A stretch of DNA of 64,000 bases, from positions 85,372,237 through 85,436,236 of the forward strand of contig JACSVZ010000001.1 in the NCBI GenBank assembly GCA_014706295.1, in the 5' to 3' direction. The notes under the pieces are model-generated. The model was not told where the DNA came from, searched no databases, and saw nothing but the letters and a program-made list of their open reading frames with translations. The stretch's first letter is position 1; every line of letters starts with the position of its first letter. Origin of the DNA: Lycocorax pyrrhopterus obiensis (taxonomy: Eukaryota; Chordata; Aves; Passeriformes; Paradisaeidae). This document shows positions 48,126 to 58,830 of this stretch, piece after piece. A program made the translations under genes and the position numbers.

Positions 48126-48679
48126 ATGATTTCTCATTATTCATCACCAATAATTATTTAGTACCTCCAAAAGTCTCCAACTTTAGTATGGTGGAGATAT
48201 CCTCCTACATGTCTCACAAACAGGGAGAAGTCCTCCTGCGTTTCCTCGTGATCTCTGTGCAAGATCACATTCATACTAAGTGTAGTATGTGAGATCTCGT
48301 ATTCATGAATCACAGGAATGTGTTGGAAAACAAATTTCCCTAAATATGGTTATTTTAAACTCTCACAACAGCTAGACCAGTGAAAATCTCTTTTCCTTTT
48401 TTTTTCTTCTTTTCATTTTGCAAAATTATTCACTTTCTGTAACTATTTTATAAATGCATTTTGAGAGGTCTAATTACATATCTGTCCATATCCATGTGGT
48501 TTTTTGCAATTTGCTGTTAATACATTCTCCTCAGTATATGCAGCATGAAATGAAAAATGCCTTAGTGAATTTCTGTAGTTTTCTGAGGGTTCTTTCTTCT
48601 TAAGGTGCTAAAGTGAATATGTGAAATGCTGCATATTCTGTAGCATTGGCAGAACATCAGACAGTACAGAGAAAAATGT
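48126..48679. other. Unique AT-rich spacer
   Basis: No gene or transposon is recognised between the two plus-strand CR1 copies. It includes a T-rich tract near 48394-48416. Confidence 0.5.
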
Positions 48680-48999
48680 CATTGACCTGGGAGAATTGGG
48701 GGTGTTCATCCTGGAGAATAGAAGACTTTGGGGACACCTTCACTGTGGCCTTTCAGTACTTTAAGGGGTCTTATAAAAAGGATGGACACAAACTTTTCAG
48801 CAGGAGCCTGCAGTGACAGGACAAGGAGTCGTGGTTTCAAACAAGTAGAGGGTAGATTTAGATTAGATATAAGGAAGAAATTTTTTACAGTGACTGTGGT
48901 GAAACCCTGGCACAGGCTGCTCAGAAGGAAGATAGATGCCCTGACCCTGGAAACAGTCAAGAACAGGTTGGACAGGGCTCTGAGTAACCTGATCTGGTA
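48680..48999 (+). mobile_element. CR1 LINE fragment lacking its 3' tip
   Basis: Plus-sense CR1: CATCCTGGAGAATAGAAGAC, GCCTTTCAGTACTTTAAGGG, AGATTTAGATTAGATATAAG, GAAGAAATTTTTTACAGTGA and TGAGTAACCTGATCTGGTAG. The copy stops there. The last ~85 bp, including the terminal octamer that CR1 needs for priming, are missing, so a later deletion must have removed the end. Confidence 0.94.
48728..48999 (+). pseudogene. CR1 ORF2 C-terminus, open for 90 codons
   Basis: This frame reads through without a stop and carries the conserved tail of CR1 ORF2: SDRTRSRGFKQVEGRFRLDI, RKKFFTVTVVKPWHRL, then NRLDRALSNLIW. It covers the end of the RT/C-terminal domain only. No start codon context or upstream catalytic domain is present. 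The open frame is a by-product of a fairly intact fragment, not evidence of a gene. Confidence 0.75.
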
Positions 49000-49819
49000 G
49001 TGCTTCTTTACCTCAGCTGTCAATTCCCTGTCTCTCTCTTATTAATTGCTTTATTGCCTGTAAACAAGTTTAATTTTAAAAAGCTCATTCTTTCACTATA
49101 AATATTGTCACAAAATCAGTTAATGATGAAAATACTGTTTCTGAGTTTGATGACAAGACTGTCTCAATCCAGATATGAGGATTAATCCCTTTTTGCTGTT
49201 TTTTTTTCTTACCAGGAAAGAATGGGAGATGCAGAACAGAAAGACAATGGCAAGCAGCTGGGTTCTGTGTACAAAACATAATGACAAAAACTCATGTCTT
49301 ACTTTCTGAAAGCTCTGAAAGTTTCTAGAACCAACTGCTTTACTATCATAGCCACATAGGTTAAACAACTGCCAACAATATTATTTGAAGCTATTGAAAA
49401 TATTTAAATTCCCAGATTATCTCTGAAAGGCGTCAATAACATATTTTGGGAACCATCCTGCCCACATGGGTTGTTTCTTTATTAAAGAGGAGAAGGATCA
49501 CTGGTGTTCAGAAGGCTTTTCCCACGTTAATTTTAATCAGTTGTTTTTACAGCAAGTCACAAAACTGCACTTTCAGCACTTCAGAAGAGGTGTGCCGAAT
49601 GAGTATGCAAGGTTTGGAGGACAAGAGAGATCTGTAAGTTATTCTGACCTGCTGAATTACGTAGACAAGTCATTCACTTCTCTTCTGCTCTGTTCCTCTT
49701 GTATCCATTGGCACTGTCAAGTCTTTGTACAAAGGGATAGACTCTTGCTGTGTGTTCACAAAGTCTCCGATCCAACAGGCCCTTAACTGTGACTGGGGAC
49801 TCTGGAAGTTATATTCATT

Positions 49820-49844
49820 TAAATAATAATAATAATAACAACAA
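49820..49844 (+). repeat. (TAA)n microsatellite
   Basis: About six TAA/AAT units grading into CAA units (AACAACAAC). A short compound triplet repeat. Confidence 0.88.
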
Positions 49845-50237
49845 CTTCAAGCCAGTAATTATTCAGTTCCTGTGGAAGAGACTGTAGAGGAGGAACAAAA
49901 GGGGTTTTTCCACTGGGTTTGCCCACATCTGGGGAACGCAGGTCCATGCTGTGGGAGACAACTTGAGCAATTACTGCTACTAGATTGCCCCAGCATAAAG
50001 GAAGGGTTGAAGAAAGACTAAGTGAAGACTTTACCCTGGTTACTTCAGAGTTCTGCCAGAATTCTGACACTTTGTTATGTGTAAAGGTAACCATTGTACA
50101 TCCCAGGGAAAGGGCTGTTTGCAGTGTTCCTCTTCTGAAAATGGTGGCTCTTGTAATCTTCCCATGCTGACCATTTAGTGGCTTTGAGCATTTGGATACT
50201 GGCACTCCATCAATTTGGAGGAAGTCCAGGCATGTCT

Positions 50238-50309
50238 AAGAGCGTTCAAGGAGGAATTTTTTCATGTATGAAAAAATCCCATGACAAACATAATTTTCGA
50301 AACGCTCTT
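50238..50309. repeat. Nested inverted repeats, palindromic 72-bp element
   Basis: Outer arms AAGAGCGTT (50238-50246) and AACGCTCTT (50301-50309) are exact reverse complements and contain a CpG each. Inside them ATTTTTTCAT (50256-50265) and ATGAAAAAAT (50268-50277) form a second perfect inverted repeat around a 2-bp centre. Together they could fold into a stem-on-stem hairpin. It may be a remnant of a short foldback transposon, but no family or target duplication is recognised. Confidence 0.75.
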
Positions 50310-52154
50310 GTTAGGGCTGTAGAGTGATAAGCCATCAAGTGATCCTTTGTACACTGACATCTGATGAATTGATGGCACACATTTCCCTGTCAGTTCTAAG
50401 ACACTGTCATGCCACACTTCTGTCTGTGTGGCTTTTGGGCAATCTGTTGATTAGCTCACACCACTCCATATTTGCCATGAAAGGAAAGACTTCTTTTTCA
50501 AACCTGGCTGGCGTATTCAACACCATCCTAGTAGTGCTTCATTTTTCAGCAGCAAGACCATCAGCAAAGATCAGATGCATAAGCTTTGTAAAATAACAAA
50601 ATCTTTGCATAGTGCTGGGATAAAATCAGGCTAACAGATGTCATCATTACTGGCAATCAAGAAAATTGAACCAGCGCTCAAGCATCTGTGTGAGGGTGGC
50701 ATTACCTGACACAGAGAAAGCAAATTACCCTTCCATCATCAGGGAATCAATCCAAGGACGATGTCTTTGGATATAATTTGCATAAGCTTCAACTTAGAAA
50801 GGGCAAAGGAAAAAGATTGTTTTATTAGCGAAAGGCTGGGTGGTATTAATCTGAGAACTGAGGGGAATTCTTAAACACAGAGCATTAATACGGCAGAAGG
50901 AATCAGAATCAGATGAAAGGTTATTTAGTGAAGAGAAAGATTTGTCCTACAGCTGCAACTAAGTTAACTGGAGTTTCTTTCTAGCAAGTTACGGTCTACA
51001 TCTTTACTGGGGGTTATTTTAACAAGGTTGTTTTATAAAATGACAGTCAGAGTTGATCATTCAAACCTCAGTCTCTTGCTTGGTGGTTTCCGTGTAGTGT
51101 TTCTGCACCACATTTGAAAAGACAGACATCCAAACACCTCTGCTTGTAGGGGAAATACAAAGCTTATATCACCCTAGGGCTTTCCCCAAGGTTTTGCATT
51201 TCTCCCAAGATAAACAACTTTTAGGTATCTTCATTCTCTTTCTTGCCCTGTGCCATGCAAATTTGCCTCAAACTACTGAAGTGAGAAGAGCCATTTTTGC
51301 AGAGAGCTTCATGAAAACTGTCCAGCTGATAAAGGTGTTTTGTATATCTTCATGAACTTGAAAGATTAAGAAGAACATTGCCTTCTTCATTTTTAACTCC
51401 TGTGTACCCAAATCTATATTTAACCAATTTATCCCCACATTACACAGTAGCCTGTGCATGAAGTCTAAATGCAGGGCACTGTTGTTTGCCTGCACAAAGC
51501 CTTGAGGAAGGCATCTAGGATTTGCTGGAAAATACTTGAAGCTGGAGAAACTATCACTGCTTCTGGTAATCAGCTTTGATATGAAAAAGTTGTGCGCAAT
51601 CAATAATTTGACTATACCTGATTTCATCTTCCTGCAGAATCAGAAAGCTCTTTAGTCACTGATGCCTAGATCAGTCTCTTCCAATATAGCTAAGGCATCT
51701 CTGCCTAGAATACACGTTTTCTTTATCCTTTTTCTGTAAACAGTGTAAATTTCTGTTGCATGTTTGAACAGGCAGAGTACAAACCTATTTTGTTTTACAA
51801 CTCGTAGTAGCATCTGCTCTTTCTCATCTTGATTACTTCTGTCTTTATACATAAAAGAAAATAGATGTCCCTTTTTCCTCATAGACTTCTGTGGGTTCAT
51901 GGAAACCTGCAAGCAGGTCTCCCACCCTATCAACCCTCTCCAAATCACTGTTTTTCAAGTTTAGAGATATATTCCTTTATAGATATGGTTCGCATAACAC
52001 AAATCCAGCAGAGTCCTTCCAGAGCCACCTGCATTTGATGATGATGGTTTTTACTGACCACTCTCTTGTCCATAAGCCATCCTGCTTTTAAACTTTCAGT
52101 GATATTTTGAAGAGTTAATTTTCCATCTGAAGTCAAAAACCTTAATAAATATAA

Positions 52155-52400
52155 GTACCTTATGAGCTGCACAAACATGATGAAGTCAAATAGGAAAATT
52201 AAATGTGTTTCATGAGCTGTTCTTATAAATCTGTATAGACTGGTGTTAATTATAGTTCTACATTTAATTTTCATTAATTGAATCCCATATCAACTTTAGG
52301 ATTTCTCTGCTGGAGAGTGAAATCAGATTAACTGCTCTGTAGTTACCTAGATTATCCCCTTTTCCTCTTTGAATATCACCAAGAAGTAAGTCTTACTCTG
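52155..52400 (-). mobile_element. Ancient CR1/L3-like LINE remnant, RT region
   Basis: The plus-strand words CATGAGCTGTTCTTATAAAT, CTGTATAGACTGGTGTTAAT, GAGAGTGAAATCAGATTAAC and TGCTCTGTAGTTACCTAGAT follow, in order and spacing, the reverse complement of the RT region in old amniote CR1/L3 elements (ACATGATCTGTTCTTGACAA, CCATGCTGACT, GAAGTTAGGCTGACTGGTCT, GTAATTCCCTGGGTCC). Identity is low and indels are frequent, so this is a very old copy. Coordinates are approximate; it may extend on both sides. Confidence 0.45.
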
Positions 52401-55279
52401 TAATAATGTATATTAAGATGTATTTTTAGCAACCATCAGAATTCTTGGAAATTCCTTGTAGATCTCCTGTCTGTAAGTCGCTTCAGATTTAAGTTATTTG
52501 AAAACTTCAAATATTTAACCAATTGATTCCCCAGACTGCTTGAAGGCTGCTCTGTTCTTTGCCCAACATTACATCTGGCTCCCTTGATTTTCTCACCTCC
52601 ACCTGGCAGGCTGCTCCCAGGTGACCTTTCTCTTTGGCTGTCTGCCTAGAAACATCAGTGGGATGCCAGCCAGTGGGTGAGCTGGGCAGCTGCCTTGCAG
52701 GTGGGACGAGTGTAAGCTCCTTGGATGGTTCCCTAAGGAATCAGCTCTCTGGAAAGGAATTGTTCTGTTTTCCAAGAGAGAAAACTCGCAACACAAAATT
52801 CAATGCCAATCAGCCCTAATTTTTCACCCAATACAAAATGTTTTTTTTCTGGTCAGGTAATGGTACATTTCTTTCAAAAGCAGACAGACAAAAAAAAAGG
52901 AAACTTTTCTTTCACACCAAGAGCATAAGATGATAAAACGTAATAAGCAGAAAAACTTAATCAAGAAGGGAAAGTGTCTGCAATTGTGACCCTCGGCAGA
53001 AGCTGTAAGATGTCAGATCCAGAGGGCCAGAACCCTGTCATTGACTTGCAGCATTATTTCACACATTACTTGAAATTTTTTCTACTTAATAGGCAATCTG
53101 TCACGAGAAAAGAAAAGAAAGTTGACGTTTAAGCAATCTCTCTTTTGTCTCCTAAATCCATTAGCAAGAAATGGAAGGAAATAGTGGATTTCTGTGGGTA
53201 GCAATTTTGGATACAACTGAAAGAACAAACACGACCAACAGCAGTCATCTAAAATGCACAGTTTTACCTGTATCAAGTGACTGGAATTCCTTCTGAAGAA
53301 CTTAAACAAATCCGGAATATTTTCGGTCTGATTATATTCAATACATAAAGTTTCTGGAGCATGCTAAAAAATGAAATGCCAGTGGTTTTTCTGAATACAT
53401 ATTCATGCATTTTGTATAGGAAGGAAACATCATTAAATATATTTTGCAGAATTTCAGATGGTAAGAAATGAAATGCTACGGTGTGTGAACAGCACAACAA
53501 TAATCGGTACTGCTGAACTGTGAGTTATGACTGCAAAGCATGCAGATGATCCATCTAGTAGAATCTACAAGAAAAGTCTTGGCACTGGACAGAGCTCTGA
53601 GCTTTACCTGAGGAGAGCTGTTGTGTTTTACTTTGTTCTGTTTGATGGAGAGAAAAAACCCCAGACTCTAGAGAATCAGTTCAACACTTTTGTTTACTGA
53701 CTGAGCATTGAGATGAAAGTTTTCCCTGCCATGTAGTCATCTCTTATTGCCTGCCCAGAAGACAAGACTAAAACAAAGGGAAAAGCAAATGGCACAGATG
53801 AGAGCTGGTAGAGAAAGACAAATACCAAGAAAAGTAATAATAATGATGCCAAAAACGGAATGGAGAATAGAGAACCAGCTGAGCATAAATGAGAGAACAA
53901 AGAAAGTAGGATAATGGAAAGGAATTATTGGAAGAAAGACAAACACTGGGATGTATTGAAAATTCTGCTCAAGTGATGCTTAAACTCACACCATTGTTCT
54001 GAAAAACAGGTATGTAACACTTCTGGGCCAGGCACTGACAAACTTAATGCTATATCTGCCAGCGTGGATTCATCTACAGAGATAAATGGAACAGATTCAG
54101 CTTCAGTGCACAGTTATTGGTAAATTTGTCCTTTGGGTAAAGGTAATAATTTTTCATTTGTCTCATGTCTGTTGTAATTTTTAGATCTGCAACCAAATTT
54201 CTGCATGTCACTGGGTGAATGGCATGACCTATTTCTATATGTTGTGGACAAACACACACTTGAAAACATTCTTGAACATCCTAATGAGTGTGTTTGGCTT
54301 TCTTTTCCTTTGTTTTTTCTTACTGTAGCTGCAGACCATACGTGAATCCAGATGAGTGGATTAATTTTGGGAATACACAGCTCAGGCTTCCCTTGAGTGC
54401 ATAGTGGTGTTTTGTTTTGGCCATTAGTGACATCCTCCAGTAAATAGCTCAAGTGCTGGTTTAGCCAGTGATGCCTTGTTTATCTCAGGTTTGCTTCTTG
54501 CCCATTTATTTATTGAACTGGTGCTTCCAGCCTCCTTCTGCCTTTGAAGGGAAGTTCTAAGCCCCCGTGAATTGGATCACATTCACTCTTGCTGATCCCA
54601 CGCGGAACGCTGCCAAATTTTGTCTCCCTCTCTGTTACTGTGAAACTTGGCTGAGCAGTTAGGTGTATCTTATTTGTCAGCTGCATGGTGTGTCCCAGCA
54701 TGCAGAACAGACCTTTGGTCGACTAGCAGAGTCATGAGCTGTGTACAATACTCTGCAGATACCGTCTCTCCATTATCCCAATTTCGTTAGATGATAAACC
54801 TCTAGTGTTTTGGTTTTGGCTTTATTTCTTCTGAGTTTTCTGTGTTATTTTGTGTGTGCAGGTGTGAACAGTCCTTCAGCCCTAACGTTATTGGTTCTGA
54901 ATATCTCTGATTTTAATGTTTAGTTTGTTGATTTTAATATTGGCCAGTGAGGTAGGGCAGAGAAGCAAGGAAGAGAGAGCCAAAGCTATAAGAATAATCA
55001 TGTTTTGGAGAATTTGTGTGTCAGTAAGTCAAACTGTGCATTGAGCATATTCCAAAAAAGCATATTCTCAAATTTCAGTGATGTACCTTTTATGTCTCGT
55101 GAGGGAGAAGATAAACAATAGGTCTGAATATCAAATAACTTGAGTGCTTAAAGGATGTGCCTTGGTGCACAGTCAGTTTGGTGTATTCTATGTAAATATA
55201 ACTCCGGCCTCTCAAATTTTAGCTGTCCAACAGTGAAACAGCTCCTGTAGTACTTGAAGGGCAGGTGATCACGCAGCAA
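52401..55279. other. Unique DNA, nothing recognised
   Basis: No named transposon, exon or RNA gene. The part adjoining 52400 may be a continuation of the ancient LINE. A pyrimidine/GC-richer patch lies near 52570-52700. Confidence 0.5.
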
Positions 55280-55406
55280 GAGAATCACAGGATATCTGTA
55301 GTTGGAAGTGGTCTCTGGTCTCAAACCACCCACACTGCCCAAAGCAAGACCTGCTTAAGAGCAGTCTTCTCAGGGCCCTTTCAAACTACAGTTTGCAATT
55401 CTACAG
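55280..55406 (-). mobile_element. CR1 LINE, 3' part (split by LTR)
   Basis: The plus strand shows AGAATCACAGGATATCTGTA, GTTGGAAGTGGTCTCTGGTC, CCAAAGCAAGACCTGCTTAA and TCAGGGCCCTTTCAAACTAC, the reverse complement of an older CR1 3' end. It runs up to the left edge of the solo LTR at 55407 and resumes at 56126: removing the LTR and one copy of TACAG restores the family's TCTCCAGGGATGGA-type sequence as TCTACAGGGATGGA. Confidence 0.88.
55402..55406 (+). repeat. Target-site duplication TACAG, left copy
   Basis: TACAG directly precedes the LTR's TG and is repeated exactly at 56121-56125 directly after its CA. Five bases is the usual duplication length for ERVL-class integrases. Confidence 0.85.
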
Positions 55407-55565
55407 TGTTATGAATTAGGTGTGAGGGTTTAGATAAGTCCCTGCCTTTTGCCCGGGCCTCTGGCAGCAGGCAGTAGCTTTACTGAGGGGACCAGCACCC
55501 CAAGACCCACTCTCGTTCGCAAGTTCTTTAATAATGGGTGATTCAGTCTATTATAGAATTAACTA

Positions 55566-55571
55566 TTTATT
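55566..55571 (-). terminator. LTR polyadenylation signal
   Basis: AATAAA on the minus strand (TTTATT as written), about 320 bp downstream of the LTR TATA box, with ATTAAA at 55527-55532 as a second candidate. Both are in the inferred transcription sense of the LTR. Confidence 0.5.
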
Positions 55572-55890
55572 AATAGACACAAAACTAACAGACATAGGAC
55601 TTAAAACAGACTATTGCTACACAGGAATAAAAACAAAAAGAGACTACTAGTAAATACATGCAGCACAGGGTTAAAGGTACCATTAATTTCACAGCTAGTG
55701 AAGAAATAATATAACTTCGGATCCTATGTTTCTTACCATCCGATTCCCGATGGAGCACACATCAAAATCCTTTCCCTCAATTCTCAGGAAAGTAACCACA
55801 GAATTGAGTCCAAACTTCGGATGGAAGTCTTGCACGCTTTCAGGGCATGTGTGGGTGGAAGGCTTCTGCCTCTGTGATAATTCCTGTGTC

Positions 55891-55898
55891 TTTTATAG
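55891..55898 (-). promoter_or_regulatory. LTR TATA box
   Basis: CTATAAAA on the minus strand, roughly 220 bp from the LTR's U3 edge at 56120. It is the only strong TATA-like word in this strand of the LTR and would drive transcription leftwards. Activity is not shown by sequence. Confidence 0.5.
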
Positions 55899-56120
55899 AT
55901 TGTAAAACAGTGTCTCTCAGTCAAGAATATTTATTTTTCTTCTATCTCTCCCCACATTTGCTCTCCAGACTAAGATGTTGATTCTTAGCTAGGGGCCTGA
56001 GCTCTTTTGGCGCCAGAGATGACCCCATGCTGGGCCTGTGACCCACTTGGGTTATCTCTTTCACATGCACCATTCATCTGTGGTAGAGAGCAGGGCTGGG
56101 GGTAGGCACGTCCTGCCACA

Positions 56121-56125
56121 TACAG
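56121..56125 (+). repeat. Target-site duplication TACAG, right copy
   Basis: Exact match to 55402-55406, directly adjoining the LTR end. It is part of the interrupted CR1 sequence (TACAGGGATGG). Confidence 0.85.
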
Positions 56126-56535
56126 GGATGGACACTTCATTCTCCCCTCTTTGGGTCTTTTTCATAAATGTGACTATGCTCATGAAGAGGTGGGGTTTTT
56201 TTGTCCCCAGTAGCTATTAAGTGTTTAGGGGGTGTTGCAGCTTGTGTTCACTGCCTTTTGTGGTATTACTATGCTCCTCTGAGAAACAAGAGAAGATCCA
56301 TTGGTGTTACACCCTCTCAGTAGGTAGCTGTAACCCTCTGCAGTAACACAGCAAAAAGGCTCTCCATAAACCTTTTCCAAGCTGAATAAACCCACCTTCT
56401 GAAGTTTCTCCTTTCTTTCATGTGTTCAAGCTTCCTGACGGTCTTCATCTCCCTGCGCTGGACTTGCTGGACCTGTATGTTGATGTCAATCAGCTTCAGT
56501 GTTCCTGGGCACCCCAATTAATTGGCCCAGGCATG
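56126..56535 (-). mobile_element. CR1 LINE, upstream part (split by LTR)
   Basis: Continuation of the CR1 beginning at 55280. The plus strand shows GGGATGGACACTTCATT, GTGACTATGCTCATGAAGAG, AGTAGGTAGCTGTAACCCTC, TTTTCCAAGCTGAATAAACC, TGCGCTGGACTTGCTGGACC and CACCCCAATTAATTGGCCCA, the reverse complement of the ORF2 C-terminal region of an older CR1 (CCAAGCTGAATAAACCCAGC, CCGCTGGACTTGCTCC in the family). It fades near 56535. Confidence 0.88.
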
Positions 56536-57532
56536 GGAATCTAATATGGAGCTAATGTCACCAAAATATCCAAGTCATTGTGTGTTCTAGAAAAACATGC
56601 AGTTGTAATTGGGAACATATGTGAAAAAATGATTCCAGAGAAATACTATCTTATACTCAAAATTACGGAAATTCCCCATATGTAACCTAAATCTCCCTCA
56701 GTTTTTGTCCCTTCATACTTCCTGCTGTGATAGACATGGTCAGCTTGCTCTTTCAGTGGATTTGGAAACAAGTATAGTGGTCTTATTTTTCAAAGCCTTG
56801 TGATATTTTAATATTTCACTGGGAAAAATGCATGTTTTCATGGCGTCCACTGTTTCATTCCAGGGTCAGCACTAAGCTGAGTCTTAGTGTTGTGTTTCTC
56901 AGTATCGTTTTAAGGGTTCCCACTGAATAGTGAATAATGTTCAATCAAATTGCAATGAGAATCAAACAATTGTTCTATTTGCACACAAAGTCAATGTTGT
57001 TGTCAGAATGAGATCAGGGAAACAAGAGGTCACAGCTCCTCAGGCCATGCTTAGATGTTCTAGGTCAAAGTCCATCTACGTGCATTAGTTCGTCTGAGTT
57101 GCATTTATTGCAATGTCATTGTGATGTGCCAAAGAGGTCTCTGTGGCACCAATGCCGAGTTTATCCCACTAATGATCAGCTTGTGGAGTTCTGCTACCTT
57201 TACTCTATCACAAATAACAGTGATGTCAATACTGGAGTAAAAATGGAAGGTTTTGTCACTTCATGCCCCTATTCCATTCTCAGTTTTATCACTGTAAACC
57301 AGGAGGAACTTAAGTAACACCAAGTAACTATAAATAAGCTGGTAGCATGATCTCTACACTTTTTGTCCTGCTTGTGAGCTGTTTAGCTCAGCATATCCAC
57401 TTTGGGAAGCAGAAGTCTTGAGATATCTGATGGTGAGGTGGAATATAGCATTTTCTACTTGACACATGACTGATCTGTCAAATATGACAAAAAGTTAAAG
57501 AGAAGCATATTCAAGTTTTTCTTTCCAAAACC

Positions 57533-57548
57533 TTTTTTTTTTTTTTTT
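57533..57548 (+). repeat. Poly-T run
   Basis: Sixteen consecutive Ts. Equivalent to a poly-A tail on the minus strand, but the sequence to its right is not a recognised retroposed gene. Confidence 0.85.
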
Positions 57549-57569
57549 AAATGGACAAACAATCCAAGG

Positions 57570-57621
57570 CTTTGCTTGTTTGTGAAGTGGTCGCTGATCT
57601 CTTTGCTTGTTTGTGAAGTGG
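57570..57621 (+). repeat. 21-bp exact duplication, 31-bp period
   Basis: The 21 bases at 57570-57590 (CTTTGCTTG...GAAGTGG) recur exactly at 57601-57621, with TCGCTGATCT between. Perfect identity suggests a recent local duplication. Confidence 0.9.
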
Positions 57622-58559
57622 GTTGTGTGACTGTAGATGAGAGTGATGAGGAGAAACATGGTTTCTTTACAGGGCAAATCAACAGGTGAACTATGGAAGC
57701 AACCTTTTGTAAGACTGAGAGAGTGGGACAAACACATTTCAGGAATGCTTTGGCATTTTTGTAATGCTGACAATTGTATTCCAGTGCCTAGACTGTTTTC
57801 TGGACAGTTTTTTGTAGTTACAGCCTTGTTGACTAGTATGGAGTCTCATGCAATTGCACTGTGTCCTCAGCTCTGGACCCTGACTGAGACCTGCAAGATT
57901 TCCTTCCAAAGGCATAACAGAACAACCAGCTTGTCTGTCACTGTGGTTGTCCAGGGGAATAGGATGGGAAGCTCTGTGGGGAATCTCCTTACAAAGTGCA
58001 GTCATTTGTAAGAAGAACTTGGACAAAGGTTCCAAAAGAGGACTTTGCTAAGTTTCTTCAGCTTTGCAGTGCATTAAGACATAAGCTAAACAAAAAATAA
58101 ATTCTTAAAACATGGATTTAAATCGTGTGTCTACATATGTTGCATGGAAATCAGGTGGTAAAAAAAGGGAAAATAGCCGGAGCTCCCCCCCGCCTTTTTT
58201 TTTACCATAAGTACCTAAACCTTAGACCATATCCTTCAGATAACATTAATTCTTCCTGTATTTCCCCTCATAGTGCATGTTTGTTAGAGCAGTAGCAGAG
58301 CAATTTCGCTACATACAATTTGGGGGGCAAGAGCTGCCCTCCAAGGCCATCTGCAAACTGCTTAAATTAAGAAAGGTTAATCCATTTATAGAAATGTGAA
58401 ATGGAAGCATAATTTTAATGTACTCTGTGATTGAAGCAAGTGAGCCTAGATCTTGAGCTTTGCTGTTACCTAGAAGAAATAAGTTCAGCAAAACCTGAAA
58501 TCCAATTTCCATATATATTGCTGGTCTTATCACTGTTTTGTCTAAAATGTTAAAGTAAT

Positions 58560-58830
58560 CTTAATTATCTGAATGACAATCAAAAATAAAAGTCAGCACT
58601 GTGCTCCATCTCATTGCAATTCAGGGTTGGGATAATGTTGCTTTGGAAAAATCTCATGTGTATGCCATAAATTATACTTGGAAGAGTCAAATAAATCACT
58701 TTCCTAGCCAAATTATTTTCTCATGAGCAAAATGGAAGCACTAGAAAACTTTGCTTCTAATGGGTACATTTTGTGTTGATTTGCCAAAAACAGTAATTAA
58801 TGTAATATAAGTGAATAAACATAGGGTTTT
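58560..58830. other. Candidate conserved non-coding block
   Basis: Repeat-free sequence with many TAAT-type and AATTA words: TTAATTATCTGAATGACAAT, CTCATTGCAATTCAGGG, CAAATAAATCACTTTCC, AGTAATTAATGTAATATAAG. The balanced composition without homopolymers resembles vertebrate conserved enhancers. This is an impression from composition only; no alignment is available. Confidence 0.22.

Larger units (their letters stand above)
49000..52154. other. Unique DNA with simple repeats and a hairpin
   Basis: Holds a short TAA array (49820-49844) and the nested inverted repeat at 50238-50309. No exon or RNA gene is recognised. Confidence 0.5.
55407..56120 (-). mobile_element. Complete solo LTR, 714 bp
   Basis: The element starts TGTTATG and ends GCCACA on the plus strand (TG...CA) and is bounded by the exact 5-bp duplication TACAG. 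Transcription sense is inferred to be minus: on that strand a CTATAAAA box (55891-55898) precedes AATAAA and ATTAAA signals (55566-55571, 55527-55532), the order expected in U3-R. No gag, pol or env sequence is attached, so the provirus was reduced to a single LTR by recombination between its two LTRs. The 5-bp duplication points to an ERVL-type endogenous retrovirus; I do not recognise the exact family. Both ends are intact, suggesting an age much younger than the CR1 it interrupts. Confidence 0.88.
56536..58559. other. Unique DNA with small repeats
   Basis: No transposon or exon is recognised apart from the poly-T tract and the 21-bp duplication at about 57533-57621 listed below. Confidence 0.5.
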
